Below, in pieces: positions 11,931-23,759 of a stretch of 64,000 bases of DNA. The stretch's first letter is position 1. Every line of letters begins with the position of its first letter. The translations under genes and the position numbers were made by a program. Location: positions 7,192,001-7,256,000 of the forward strand of contig NC_133296.1 in NCBI RefSeq assembly GCF_005239225.2, written 5' to 3'. Below the pieces are notes generated by a model. It saw nothing but the letters and a program-made list of their open reading frames with translations, searched no databases and was not told where the DNA came from. This DNA is from Populus alba. Lineage: Eukaryota; Streptophyta; Magnoliopsida; Malpighiales; Salicaceae.

Positions 11931-12920
11931 GGGCCTCGTTTGTTTCCTTCGAAACTGGTTTTTGGAAACCAATTTCCAAACTTTCCTGTGTTTGTTTGTC
12001 ACTAGGAAAGTTAGTCAACGGAAAATACTTTCCGGTCAATTTTAGTCAATGAAAAATTTTGTTTGGTTTTCAGGAAAGTGTTTTCCCTTTAGCTGTGTTT
12101 GTTTTCCAGAAAGTGGTTTCCGGGAAATCACTTTCCAAACTTTCTTGTGTTTGTTTGCCATTAGGAAAATTGGTCAATGGAAAACACTTTCCAATAAAAG
12201 AAAATTTTGGCTTGGTTTTCAGGAAAGTGTTTTCCTAAAAAATTTAGGGGAAAACACTTTCCGGAAGTTGTGAAAAAATTAAAAATGTCATTATTTGCTG
12301 ATTATATCAAATTTGATCCTCAAACTTTTGATCGCTATATATATTTTGTTTTTAATATTTATTTTCAATTTCATCTCTTAAAATTTTATTTTTATATTAA
12401 TTTTGGTCCTTATTTTTATAATTGTTATTTGTTTTTTTCTTATCATTTTTTGTATTGAAAATTTTTATCTATCAGATTTGATCCTCATTCTTTTGATTGT
12501 TACTTATTTTATTTGAAATAATTTATGAAATGTTGATTATTATTATTTTAATTTCTTCATCTTTTATTATTTTTTTAATTTTTTAGATTTGATCTCCTAT
12601 TATTTTGATTATTATTTATTTTATTTGAGATAATTTATGAAATTATATTTTTTTTTTCAATTTCATTCTCATTCAACTTTTTAATTTGTAAGATTTGTTT
12701 CTTATTATTTTAATAAACTTGAGAAAAATAAAATGTTAATAAGTTATTTTCCAGCTCATTTTTCATGACATAACTAAACACTGAAAGTGTTTTCCAGCTT
12801 ATTTTCCATTACACTACCAAATATCAAAAAATATTTTCTCGGAATTCACTTTCTCGGAATTCACTTTCCCCGGAATTATTTTCCAAAAGAAAACTACTTT
12901 CCAGCAAACAAACGGGGCCT
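11931..12920. mobile_element. TIR element with GGGCCTCGTTTGTTT ends (MITE-like, about 990 bp)
   Basis: The left end is GGGCCTCGTTTGTTT (11931-11945). The right end, reverse-complemented, is AGGCCCCGTTTGTTT (12906-12920), with 13 of 15 positions alike. GGAAA/TTTCC-type motifs (ACTTTCC, GGAAAG) are concentrated near both ends. The left part carries a tandem duplication of about 150 bp, in which GGTTTTCAGGAAAGTGTTTTCC (in part) recurs at about 12063 and 12213. The interior is AT-rich with no transposase. The target duplication is unclear (TA or CTA fit loosely), so the superfamily is left open. Confidence 0.75.
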
Positions 12921-13830
12921 AGATGTATCAATATATAAGTAAAAAAATCATTTTGAATTATTTCAATAAACCCTTCAAGTATTTGAATTTGTTCAATTAA
13001 ACTCAATACATAGCTAATAAGTCTCTGATAAATATGTACCATTATCATAAACTTTTCATTCATGATATCACTTTTTATGTTTTTGTGAGACTTATTTTAC
13101 GAAATCAATTGTCTTAGAAAAATATTAAAAATAGTTTTTAGTAAAAATAGATTAAACCATCACTTTTTTATATTAATTTGGCTTATTTTTATTTTATTTG
13201 AAAGACTTCTTCTTCTTCTTCTTTTTTATCTCCAAGGAACTTCAATAAATTATATTTTATATGTCATCACTATGCTACGAGGGACTAAATTTTTTAAAAC
13301 ACAAAAATAAAATATCTAGATTTGATGGGGTTTTTTTCTATTGTTATTCAACTCTAAAATACAGTTATTTTAATTATTTTTTTCTAAATATATTTTTTTT
13401 ATTTTCATATCTCTTATCTTAAGAAAATATTTTTAACTGTAATCATTATTTCTTTTAAAAAAAATTATGATTGTTACAAGAAAATAAAAATACTAAAATT
13501 GTATTTTAATATTTTAAATGTTATTGAAAATTAAAAAAATTATAAATGTGATAAAATTACGTTCAAATTTTATTTAAAGAATTGAAGAATAAAAAAAACT
13601 ATTTCAATAGGATTTTTATTATTATTAAAAAAATATTTAACAACTCAAAACTGAAAAATAAGATAATATAGTAAAAACAATTTGAGTGCCAAAAAAAAAA
13701 AAAAAAAAAACAAGAAGAAGAAGACCAAGTGCTATGAGAGCAGGCAAGGTGCGTATGGGCCTGGACCAGACTCGCGGGTATGGGCCTGCTTTATTTAATA
13801 TTTTTTAATAAGGAGGCAGGCGACTATTTT
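12921..13830. other. AT-rich intergenic DNA, no gene seen
   Basis: Only low-complexity A/T runs, including a poly(A) tract near 13690-13710, and no supported ORF. Confidence 0.45.
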
Positions 13831-13839
13831 TTAGAAAAA

Positions 13840-14090
13840 CAATGTTCTTATGCTTTCATCAAGTGCCCGAACTCGTGACAACGAAATCCCACACGCGCGA
13901 ACCAACTTTAATAAGGCGTGGAATTGATGCGACAATATATATATATATATATATAAAAGGTAATGTTTTGTTTATCTTAGAAAATTCATGCTTCCACCAG
14001 TGCATCTTAGAAAATTCATGCTTCTACCAGTGCTCGAACTCAAAACCCAGGCATCCCATGCGCGAGAACTATCTCAGCTGAGTTGTAGAA
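13840..14090 (-). repeat. Two tRNA-like, SINE-type monomers
   Basis: On the minus strand two diverged units follow each other (14090 to about 13978, and about 13920 to 13840). Each holds a GTTCTCGCGCATGGGAT-like stretch, then a GAGTTCGxGCACT box similar to the internal B box of polymerase III promoters, then GAAGCAT. The upper unit also has CAACTCAGCTGAGAT, an A-box-like start. A 31-bp direct repeat (TTAGAAAATTCATGCTTC at 13978 and 14009) and an (AT)n run separate the units. No tail or target duplication is clear. Confidence 0.4.
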
Positions 14091-16070
14091 TTTATGTGAT
14101 GTGATTAAAATAATATATTAAGATGCTTTACGGTTTATATAAATATTAAAGTGAACAATAAAGCACCATAAAATACTCATTTCTTTAGTGTATTTTGGTA
14201 ATGGTTTAACTAGCATACGGTCCATGATTTGCTTCAAGTTTCAAACAATTGTATTAAATACTATATCAAATTGTACATTTTATATAATAATATCATTACT
14301 TAATATATGTTATTTCAAATATCTTCCTCTTAACTTTCCTTTCCCTAACATAATAATTGCCATCAATACTTAGTGTATATGTTTTATAATTAATAAGTTA
14401 ATTATATATAAAATTTAATTTTTTAATGGAAAAAAGTATTTATTATTAATAAAGACATTATTTATCTATAATATTCATTTATGTTTAATTAATGAGTTTT
14501 GAGTGAAAATAAAATCATTGAAATAAAAATGTTTTGCAAAGAAATTATAAAGTGGTTATAATTATTACAATTTTTTAAAAAACAAAGCATTTAATGTTTT
14601 TTTTTTTTTTATCAAAGCTTTATTAAGATGAATATTAATTAGAGTTATTAACACCAATACATATTATGTTTTTGTTTTTATGAAAGGAAATAATTATCCT
14701 CAAAAGTTAAGGTATGAAAGATACCCAAAACAAACATATAAGTGTTTGTTAAATAACATGATCAAACACATGTTAGACTCAAATATTTAAATCAAAACAT
14801 TTCTTAATGAAAGTAATTACACTAAGAAACTAGTTCAGTAAAATGTTAAGTCAAATTATATATCACTTTCTAATATTTAGAGCATCATAACATGTTGATA
14901 GAGAATGCACTTAATTTTTAAATATAAATCAATTGATTTATTAAATGCTAATAAATCAAATAATTCATATTTTTATTTAGGATTATGATTTATATTTGTG
15001 ATAATATATTAAAAACCTAATGGATCACTAACATTAAGAATCAATGGTAAAAAAATTCAACTAGGACGATTTATCAATTATAACTTGATTGAAAATCAAT
15101 TTTAAAAATTAAAAATTAGAGTGTAATTTATACAGAGAATTACGATTCTAGAACGAGGAAAATAAAATAGGGATTTGATTGCATAAAACTTCAAAAATAT
15201 TGTGAAATACTTTAGGTGATGTTTTTTAAGGAGCAAAAGGATATTTTGCTATGAAGTTGAGGTGGTTATTTGCCTCGACATTCCACACAATGCTATCTAG
15301 CTTGTAAAGTTTACAATCATTTATGATTCCTCGTCAATTTTAATGGAGTCTATAAATGATTCGTTTACTTAGCTTTTCAACCTGGCACTAAGTTGTACAA
15401 CTTTATTTCTCAAGGGCACTGGCAAACTGATATGCAGGTTTTCTATCCATTTGTGCTAGATCAAAGTATGACTTTTTATGTAATATTGCATGATCCTCTT
15501 CTGCTCACTAAGAACCCTAGAAACTTTCTGGGCATAGCACCGCACCTACCCAGTACGTCTATACCTGATGTCATGCTAGACCTATTGGGAAATGAGCTTG
15601 ACAATGCGCCAGACCTAGCATGCCTGGTTTTTAGGTGCGACTAGGTTGGTCCGCGCCAGTCCAGAGCACCTGCAGATATCAGGGACTCCGGGTCTCTGCA
15701 CTTACTTTGATATACCGCATTATTTTTTTAAATAAAATATAATAATAATATCAGTTTTGTAGATGATTTTGGACATCACTTGTATGCAACTAGAAATAAT
15801 CGTTTTGCAACCTCGCGTTTACATGTGTATGTACGTACGCAGTATACTTTCACCTGATTATAATTGCAACAAATGATTTATCATCAGAACACAGAGCTAA
15901 ATTGACTGGAAAAGTGAATATTTCAGTAAACTTTTGTAGAAAATTTCAAACAAACATACATAAATGATGGGTGTATATATTATTCATTCTCTCATCGATG
16001 GTCACCATTTTTTTTTTTTTTCTCTTTTTAGCAGCGCTCCTCATCACTTTCACACGCACACTTTTAACCT
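14091..16070. other. AT-rich intergenic DNA with a diverged repeat copy; no gene seen
   Basis: The block 14810-15035 is a diverged copy of the fold-back arm at 10690-10940. A less AT-rich stretch at 15390-15690 carries an 83-codon open frame that I do not recognise. It has no relative that I know, so I do not call it a gene. Confidence 0.4.
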
Positions 16071-16071
16071 C

Positions 16072-16339
16072 GTTACATCATATCACAGAGTAACCATTTG
16101 GCTTACCGGAGGGAAAGAAGTAAACAATTAAACAATTTATTTGAATTTAAATTATGTTTATTGAATATATATATATATTACAATCCCGAAACAACACGTT
16201 GAAATATTCCAAAACTATAACATTTTATTTCAATTAAAAAAATAAAAACAGCAATCAAAACAGAATCGAAAATCTTGGTTACATTATATCACATAGGAAC
16301 CATTTAGCTTACGGGAGGGAAAAAAGTAAACAATTAAAC
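16072..16339. repeat. 62-bp direct repeat in the BAHD 3' flank
   Basis: GTTACATxATATCACA, then AACCATTT, then GCTTAC, then GTAAACAATTAAAC occur at 16072-16134 and again at 16278-16339. The second copy directly abuts the stop codon of the acyltransferase (16340). In gene orientation the first 62 bp of the 3' UTR are therefore repeated about 206 bp further downstream. Confidence 0.85.
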
Positions 16340-19268
16340 TTACAAGGAAGATGCGATAAATTTGGAATGAGTTTGCCCACTTTGTAGCTGGCCCTTCAAC
16401 ATACCGTCAAGCTCCTCGACAAATCTTTCCATGGCAGGAGCTGGCAAGCAAAATGGCACCACGATCCCATTTTCTCCTTTTTTGTTTTTAAATGGAATAT
16501 AAAAGCTTGCAACTCCAGGGATTGCCCCAACTCCACCTTTGGCAGCCCCGCCGTATATGGCGTTACCCCAACCGAAATCTACCACTTCGAAACCTGCATT
16601 TCTTAAGTCCGATACAAGGTATGCCCTTACCACTGTAAAATGAGGTCTCCCCTTGGTTACCATCAAAGATGCTACCGATCGCATATACTCCTCTGTCACT
16701 TCAGCCTTGGCCTTTCTTACCAATTCCAAGGCATATCCAAATGGCTTCTCCGAGAGTTCCCCGGCAGTTGCCACTGCTACCGGAAAAGCAAAGCCATTAC
16801 CGTAGTATCCAGTTGGTAATGGAGGGTTAAATTTCTCACGAGCATTTACAAGGCATATTATGCGCATCTCTTCAGTAGGATCTGGTTGGAGGGCAATGGT
16901 CCGACATTTCCAAAGACATGCTGTTAATATTTCGAAAGTGGAACACCGGCTGAGGTGAGGCGGGATCAATTTTCGAAGAGCAGATATCTCTGAAGGGCCG
17001 AAGAAAAAGGAGCGATGAGCCATATCATCAAGTGGAATAATTGTACCCTTGGTGTCAGCTACCTCCTCGTACTCACGGTGTATGCATGTAACCCGTGGTG
17101 GGTTTCTTGCATTCAGAACATGCCTTTCCCACACAGCTGGGACGGAGGGGGCAGTGGCTCCGCGTGCCATCTCACCAACCGCCGCCATGAATTGGACTAT
17201 GCCGGTGGCATCACTCATGGTATGATTGAGGCGAAGGCCAAAGATAAAACCACCACACTTGAGGCGTGTCACCTGCCATTTTGCGTAGTATATCAGACAC
17301 CATGAATTGGGCTATGCCTGTGTCAACACCTCTGATTTAAAGTATTCCTTAATTCCCTGAAAGTATATACTAAAGAGTACTTTTGAACCTCATGTAACAT
17401 ATATGGTGTGATTTGTTCTTCCTCCTCCGTTTTACTGGTTTTCTTATCCAGCTATCGAAAATATATAGATTCCCATGGATTTCTAAAAGAGAAACTTCCG
17501 GGGTTAAAACTAGATAAAAAGCTTTTTCGTAAGCAACTCTTTTTTCTTCTTCTTCTTTTAATAGAATAATCATGGTTTTTTAAACTCAATCCAGTTATTA
17601 GCCCGACTCAAGACCGAGTCATGAGTTTTAATGGGTTACCAGGTCATACGAGTCAATCCTAATTATTTTATAAATCAAAACAATATCATTTTAATTAAAA
17701 AAATAAATAATTAATAGATTATAATCGGGTTTAACATATATGGGGTGATTTGTTCTTCCTCCTCTGTTTAACTGGTTTTCTTATCCTGCTATAGAAAATA
17801 TATAGATTCCCATGGATTTCTAAAAGAGAAACTTATGGGGTTAAAACCAGATAAAAGGCTTCTTCGCATGAAACTCTTTTTCTTCTTCTTCTTCTTCTTC
17901 TTCTTCTTCTTTTAATAGAATATCTATTGTTTTTAACCCAACCTGGTTGGTGACCAATTCAAGACTCAGATCATGTTTTGACCGGGACGGGTTACCAGGT
18001 CATACGGGTCAATACTAATTTTTTTTGTAAATCAAAATGATATCATTTTAGTTTAAAAAATAAATAATTAATAGATTAAAACTGGATTTTTGATCTAATT
18101 TTGTCGGATTATCGAGTCAATCCATCAAGTCAACCAAGTTTTTAACTTTTTTATTTTTTCATAAACCCGGTCCAATTCTAGTTCCTAATCAATCAAATTC
18201 TAAATTAACTTATCTGGCCGAATCAGGTTTTAAAACTATATAAATAATCATATATTTATTTGACATCAAATGAGTACAAAATTCTAATTGTAATTGCATA
18301 TTTTAATCGTTTCATGAAAAAAAAAACAAAGAAAGAAAGAAACTCGTGTAATTTTGTTACCATTGTCTATCTTTCAAAATGACTGTTGATACATGTGAGA
18401 GTAAATTATAAATTAGTTTTTATTTTTCTTGTTTTTAAATATATTATAGTTTTTAGAGTCTTAAAAACTAATTAATTATTTTTTGCAGTTATTTTTTATT
18501 CTTTTTAATTTTTCTCCAAGAAAAAACAATACATAACTTAAAAAAAAGTTAAATGAGTTATAAGTACATATCATTTCAAAAATATATATTTTGTAAAAAA
18601 TATCAAACTCAATCGGTTAATTAAGTGATAAATTAATCCACCCAATTAGATTTAATAATATTTGTAATTACTAATTAGGATATAACATTAAAAGTAAATA
18701 GTTTGGATTTTTTATATATATATTATTGAAAGCATCCCGAAATGAAGAAAAAAAAAAGTTAAGAGAGGGAATTTTTATATAAACAATACACTTGTCCATG
18801 CACGGGTGCAGTGAAACATACCTGAATAAGTAACAGAGGGCAGTTTAGCACCCCGCTAGAGCCAGGGACGTCAAAGATGAGCTCCTCCAGGCAAGGAAAT
18901 GGAGGTTGAAGTGCATCACCAAACTGCTCAAGAGTAACATCGGCGTCAGCCTCTATAAACAGGATACCCTCGCCAGTGCATTCCACCATGAGCTTGCGGT
19001 TATCCCCTTCCCTCAGCCTACCGGCAAATGGATAGTAAGACACTAACGTTTTAGCAATTGCCTCTCTGATGATCTTGACGGGGTCTTTCCCTTGCACTGA
19101 GGGATTGTGGCGATAGAATTGTATGACCGGAATGTGGAATCGAAGCCCTTCTTGGTCATCAATGTCAGATAACAGTTTGAACTCATGTGGGGTGGGCTTC
19201 GCTGGTTTGATCAGCTCCGGCTCACGTCTGTGAACTTTGAAAACGAGAGAAGCGAGTGATGAAGCCAT
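16340..19268 (-). CDS. BAHD acyltransferase, benzyl-alcohol O-benzoyltransferase-like (2 exons)
   Basis: BAHD enzymes transfer an acyl group from acyl-CoA to an alcohol or amine in the cytosol. Exon 1 is 19268-18822 and exon 2 is 17272-16340, giving 459 residues, normal for the family. The splice sites are CAG|GTATGT and GCAG|GTGACA, a phase-0 intron in [14 protein letters not shown], the usual intron position of this clade. HTMSD (residues 166-170) holds the catalytic His, and DFGWG (381-385) is the structural motif. [10 protein letters not shown] near residue 76 is also typical. The start ATG (19268) precedes [12 protein letters not shown] and lies about 55 bp below a TATA box. The sequence is closest in my memory to poplar/Clarkia benzyl-alcohol benzoyltransferases and related alcohol acyltransferases. 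The substrate cannot be fixed from sequence. No frameshift or stop is seen, so it is probably functional. Confidence 0.93.
17395..18087. repeat. About 337-bp tandem duplication inside the BAHD intron
   Basis: Copy 1 is 17395-17731 and copy 2 is 17732 to about 18087. Both begin TAACATATATGG and contain TGATTTGTTCTTCCTCCTC, GATTCCCATGGATTTCTAAA, a TTC microsatellite, a GGGTTACCAGGTCATACG block and AATAAATAATTAATAGATTA, in the same order. The TTC array is longer in copy 2 (about 17878-17916). This accounts for nearly half of the 1549-bp intron. Confidence 0.9.
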
Positions 19269-19320
19269 TGATGTTGATGTGGTATAGAATGAGTTCTGTG
19301 AAAGATGATGCCACCTAACG

Positions 19321-19332
19321 GGTGATATATAG
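19321..19332 (-). promoter_or_regulatory. TATA box of the BAHD gene
   Basis: The minus strand reads CTATATATCACC, about 55-65 bp upstream of the ATG at 19268. This spacing would give a leader of roughly 25-35 nt. It is the best core-promoter match upstream of the gene. Confidence 0.6.
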
Positions 19333-19342
19333 GAAAAACTTA

Positions 19343-19455
19343 AGCATATGGTACAAATATTTGGTTGTTGTACACTTATGACGTGAACATGCGCAAAACT
19401 GAGAGCATATGGGACAAATACATGGTTGTTGTAAGCTTCTAGCTTGAGCATCCTC
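19343..19455. repeat. Promoter tandem repeat, 61-bp unit
   Basis: AGCATATGGTACAAATA and GGTTGTTGT at 19343 recur as AGCATATGGGACAAATA and GGTTGTTGT at 19404, exactly 61 bp apart. The units lie just upstream of the TATA box. The first includes TGACGTGAAC, which has an ACGT core of the type bound by bZIP factors. A role in regulation is an inference. Confidence 0.75.
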
Positions 19456-22400
19456 CATGCTTATTACGTAATAAATGTAAAAGATATGCAAGTGGCGCCA
19501 CCTTCTTTTTATAAATCGATCGGTAGTGATGGATTTTAGTGATTTATTTATCTAAGTAGTAGCAGTCTTAGCTATGGAGTAGATATGATTTTTCAACTGT
19601 GTCTCTTGGCTGTATTTGTCATTGATCAACTGTTGGCTTGGCTTCTTGGATCGACTTGTGGCTCATCTCCTGTAAAGCCGTATGTGGCTCACTGATCAAA
19701 GTTACGGCCTCTTCAGTGGATTTTAGGCTACCTATCCTTCTTGATATATATAACAAGCTAGTTATATATAACCGGCACTGCGTTACGGCAATATTTCAAG
19801 TTAATTTCTAAGAGAAAAGAAGATAGTGTCAAGAATGTGCTTTCCAGTATTATTAATTCTTCAACTGAGAAGCAGAAAGATGGTATTAATTCTGTTTGCT
19901 AATAACCCTATATTTTTTATCTATGTAAATACAATTTGTTTATAGAAAATATAAGAGGAAAAAAATTAAAGGCAAATTATTACAATTATTTCCTTAAAAT
20001 TTTAAAAAATAATTAAGGAGATGAATTACTATTTTAAAAAAGTTAAACTAAACAATTTAAGAAATAAGAAAGAGGGTATTACTTAGAAATTTTTTAAAAA
20101 ATAATTGAAAAGGCCATGTGCTCCTAATTGATTTATTTTTTTTAATCTACTCTAGTTTTTATTTTTAAATGGATGACACATAATCTACCATGGCAGATAA
20201 CTTGTCATGCTTTGGATAATGTTTTGGTTATTGAAAATTCAAGGTCTGGGTTTTTGGGATTTAAAATTATATTTTCAACTTGTTTTCATTTAAAATATCT
20301 CAACAACATCCTAAATACCTCAATAAATTAATTTTTAATCCCAAAAGATTCTTTAATCACTTTAAAAATAAAATTTCAATAAGTAAAAAGAATATTTTAT
20401 CAGCTTTAATCTACTTTTTTTTTTTTTTTACATGGTTAAAATGTAACACCACATTTATTCAACTTTTATTGACAACAAGACTAGCCATCCGGGCATGAGC
20501 AATTTCTATCTATCTTCTCAATATTTTACAATGACTCCCTCTCTTTTTTTCTCTCAACTTCTAGATACAAAAACATGAATAAATAAAGTTTGGGATCAAA
20601 GTGTAATATGTTAAAACAAAACAATAGGAATTGAATAATACATAAACTAAAACTTCACGTACCAAATTAAACTTTCCATGCCATAAAAAAGGAGACTACT
20701 TTATTTTTATTTAATTTTTAAATTTGGTTGCATACAATGCTATAATTGATTATTAATCCTGCTCCTTTTGGTAATAAAAGGAAATTAGGAATAAAAAAAT
20801 GAAAACTAGTCTAAAGATTCAAATATTGAATTAGTAATGCCTAAGGAAAGATCGACATCAATCTTATTCGAACCTTTAAAACAAAAGGTTATTTTTATTG
20901 TCTATTTTCTCTTAAATTCATTCTACACATTTTATTAATTATCTAAATCTATTTCTTAACCTTTTTTTATGATGCATCTTATGATATTTATAGTTTTTTT
21001 TATTTTTAAAGGATGTTGAAAACTTGTCGAGAAATATGATGTCAATCTCCAAAAATAGTAGATTCATCAATTTTTATTCTTAATAAAAGTTTAGATGTTA
21101 ATCCCTTAAAATTAGAGATTTCCTTGATTTGGAAATTTTAATGAAAATTTTGACATTCATTCTTAAAATTTTAATGCTTTAAAATTTTTGAATTGATATT
21201 AATTGTAAGTTTGAATTCTATTATTATATTTGTATTGAAAGGATGTTTGAATGGACTTTGCTTTTCCGTGAGTTGTAGTATATATATTTAAACATGAATG
21301 AATACTAGAATTTTCTTTATGAATTCTAGTATGTATATTTATTGCTCATTAGTTTAATTAGGTTTGAAAAATAAATAAAAATTTATCTAATGAAATATAT
21401 TTATTTTTTAGAATTTTAAAAGTTGTTTTTCTTACAAATAACGGTTTTCATTACAACAAATCTAAATAAAAATTTATTTTCAAAACTGCCTGGTATATAC
21501 AAAAAATGAACTTGAGGCTTTCCTTTTTTTGGATTTTAGAATTTTTTTAAAAATTAAAAAAAAATGTTCTAAGAAAGAAAATGTAAAATAAATTAAATAT
21601 GATGATTTTATTATATTACAATTATTTGTTGTTTAATTTCACACATCCTCATATTATATAAATAATTAAGTAAAAGAATTAAAATTTATTACGATAAATA
21701 AATCTTAATTTATAGTTTCTTAATGTTTTATGCTCCAGCTCGTAATTGTAAATTATATATTACTTTGCTCAGTTTTTTGTTTTTACATAATTAAAGTTTT
21801 TATTTAAATCATGGAAACAACTTATAAAATATCCACACTTGACTATTAGAAACTGTAATTTAATTAACAATTAAGTGATTAGAACATAGTATCAATTAAA
21901 AAATAATAACTGAATCAGGTATATGAATAAATTAAAATAATAACAAAATGGAGAAAGTAAAGAAAAAAATAATACTTAATATTTTATTTCGCACAAAATG
22001 CTCTTGCCTCGATGAGACTATTGATTTATTAATTTATTATTATTAATATAATGCGTTTTTAATTATTTTTTTCTTACTTGAATTTAATTTGATTGTAATT
22101 TATTGAAAATTTAGACAAGCAGCTCCGAAACAACACGCGGGTGTGTTTGCTAAACGTTACGAAACATAGCCTTCATGATCTGTACACTGTAGTTAGTGAC
22201 AAGGCTAGCAAAAGATGCCCAGCCCCCTTATCTAAACAATTTAAATAAATATTTGTCATAGAAAAGAAGCATTGTAATTCGAATATCGTTCCTCTATATA
22301 TAAGATCACAAGACAACAGGCAAACATATCTAATTAATAATAAAAAAATCAAGCATAATTTATAAATTAAAAAAAAAAAAAACATCAATCAATGATGATT

Positions 22401-22600
22401 GGTTCAAGTGATTTAATATTTATTATATTTAATTTAGATCTTAAGTTGAGCTTTGTGAATGGAGTTCATTATAAATGAGATAGCATTACTCCATAGTAGA
22501 CCGACCTGTTTTGACCGAATTAATTGGGGCTAATAAACTTTTAGATATTGGGGTTTAGATAAAAAGATTAAAAAAACAGATATCTTATCAAATAATAGTT
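19456..22600. other. AT-rich intergenic DNA, no gene seen
   Basis: Upstream flank of the BAHD gene. I see only AT-rich sequence with short homopolymers, and no supported ORF, TIR or LTR. Confidence 0.45.
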
Positions 22601-22609
22601 GAAGAGAGA

Positions 22610-22929
22610 GAGAGAGAGAATGAGAATGAAATTGAGAAAAAAATATAATTTCATAAATTATCTCAAATAAAACAAATAATAATCAAAATAATAGATATCA
22701 AATCTAACAAATAAAAAAAATTAAAAGATGAAAAAATTAAAATAATAATTATCATTTCATAAATTATTTCAAATAAAATAAGTAACAATAAAAAAAATGA
22801 GGATTAAATTTGATAAATAAAAAATTTCAATTAAAAAATGATAAAGAAAAAAAATAACAATTATAAAAATAAAGACCAAAGTTAATATAAAAATAAAATT
22901 CTAAGGGATCAAATTGAAAAAAAAATATT

Positions 22930-22961
<32 letters not shown>

Positions 22962-23225
22962 CAAAAATTTGAAGATCAAATTTGATATAATCAACAAATA
23001 ATATGATATTTTTAAATTTTTCATAACTTTCAAAAAGTATTTTCTGTCTAAAATAAAAGGAAAATACTTTTCTAAAAACAAAGTTAAATTTTCTTATAAC
23101 TGAAAAGTGTTTTTTGTTGACCAATTTTTTTAACGACAAACAAACACAAGAAAGTTTGGAAAGTGATTTTTAAAAAATTATTTTCCATCAAACTGAAAAC
23201 CATTTTTTGTCAAACAAATAAGAAC
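22610..23225 (-). mobile_element. Truncated second copy of the GGGCC-ended TIR element
   Basis: The reverse complement of 23225-22610 is colinear with about 11950-12660. It shares TTTGTTTG, CACTTTCCAAACTTTCTTGTG, GGTCAA, the CAAATTTGATCCTCA blocks and AATTTATGAAAT (quoted in part). The far TIR end is missing. A GA microsatellite (22605-22620) marks the broken end and a long TA run lies at 22935-22958. Confidence 0.7.
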
Positions 23226-23759
23226 GGTAAGAAATATATAATTTCTAACAACTAGAAACTATTAATTTTATAAAATTATGGCATTCTAGAATGTTTTCCA
23301 TAGGGGTGAAAATTTCTAACAATAAGATTTTTAGCATGGTGTTGTAATAAAAACTCCAAGGACAAATTAAAGAAAAGTTTGACAGAAAATACATTTTTTT
23401 TTAAGAATTAAATTAGAAGATTTTAAAACTTTGAAAAAAGAAAAGAAAATAAATTGTTTGCATAGAAACTGACTACTTCCACTGAGATATAATTCATTTT
23501 TTTATTTCGCAAAAAGGCCAAGAACTCCGTCTTGTTGCACACCCAATATCTAAAAATTATTGAGGTCCACAGCATGCATACGTCTGTTTGCGCGTCAAAA
23601 AGGATCATGTGAAGTCTTATCCAAAAAACTTCATGGCTTGGCTACACGGCTGCAACCGATTACAGCTCCAAATAATCCAATGCTATGGCTATATGTTTAT
23701 AAAATCACTACCGACCTCCTTTTACTAGCATAGTATTTTTATTTTTATTTTTATTTTTA
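23226..23759. other. AT-rich intergenic DNA, no gene seen
   Basis: No recognisable coding or repeat structure, apart from a (TTTTA)n run near 23735-23762. Confidence 0.4.

Noticed and set aside
15393..15644. 83-codon open frame in a less AT-rich segment
   Set aside because: No recognisable domain, no splice or promoter context, and no second line of evidence.
17015..17305. 96-codon plus-strand frame over the BAHD exon
   Set aside because: Antisense shadow of exon 2; the minus-strand frame has full family homology.
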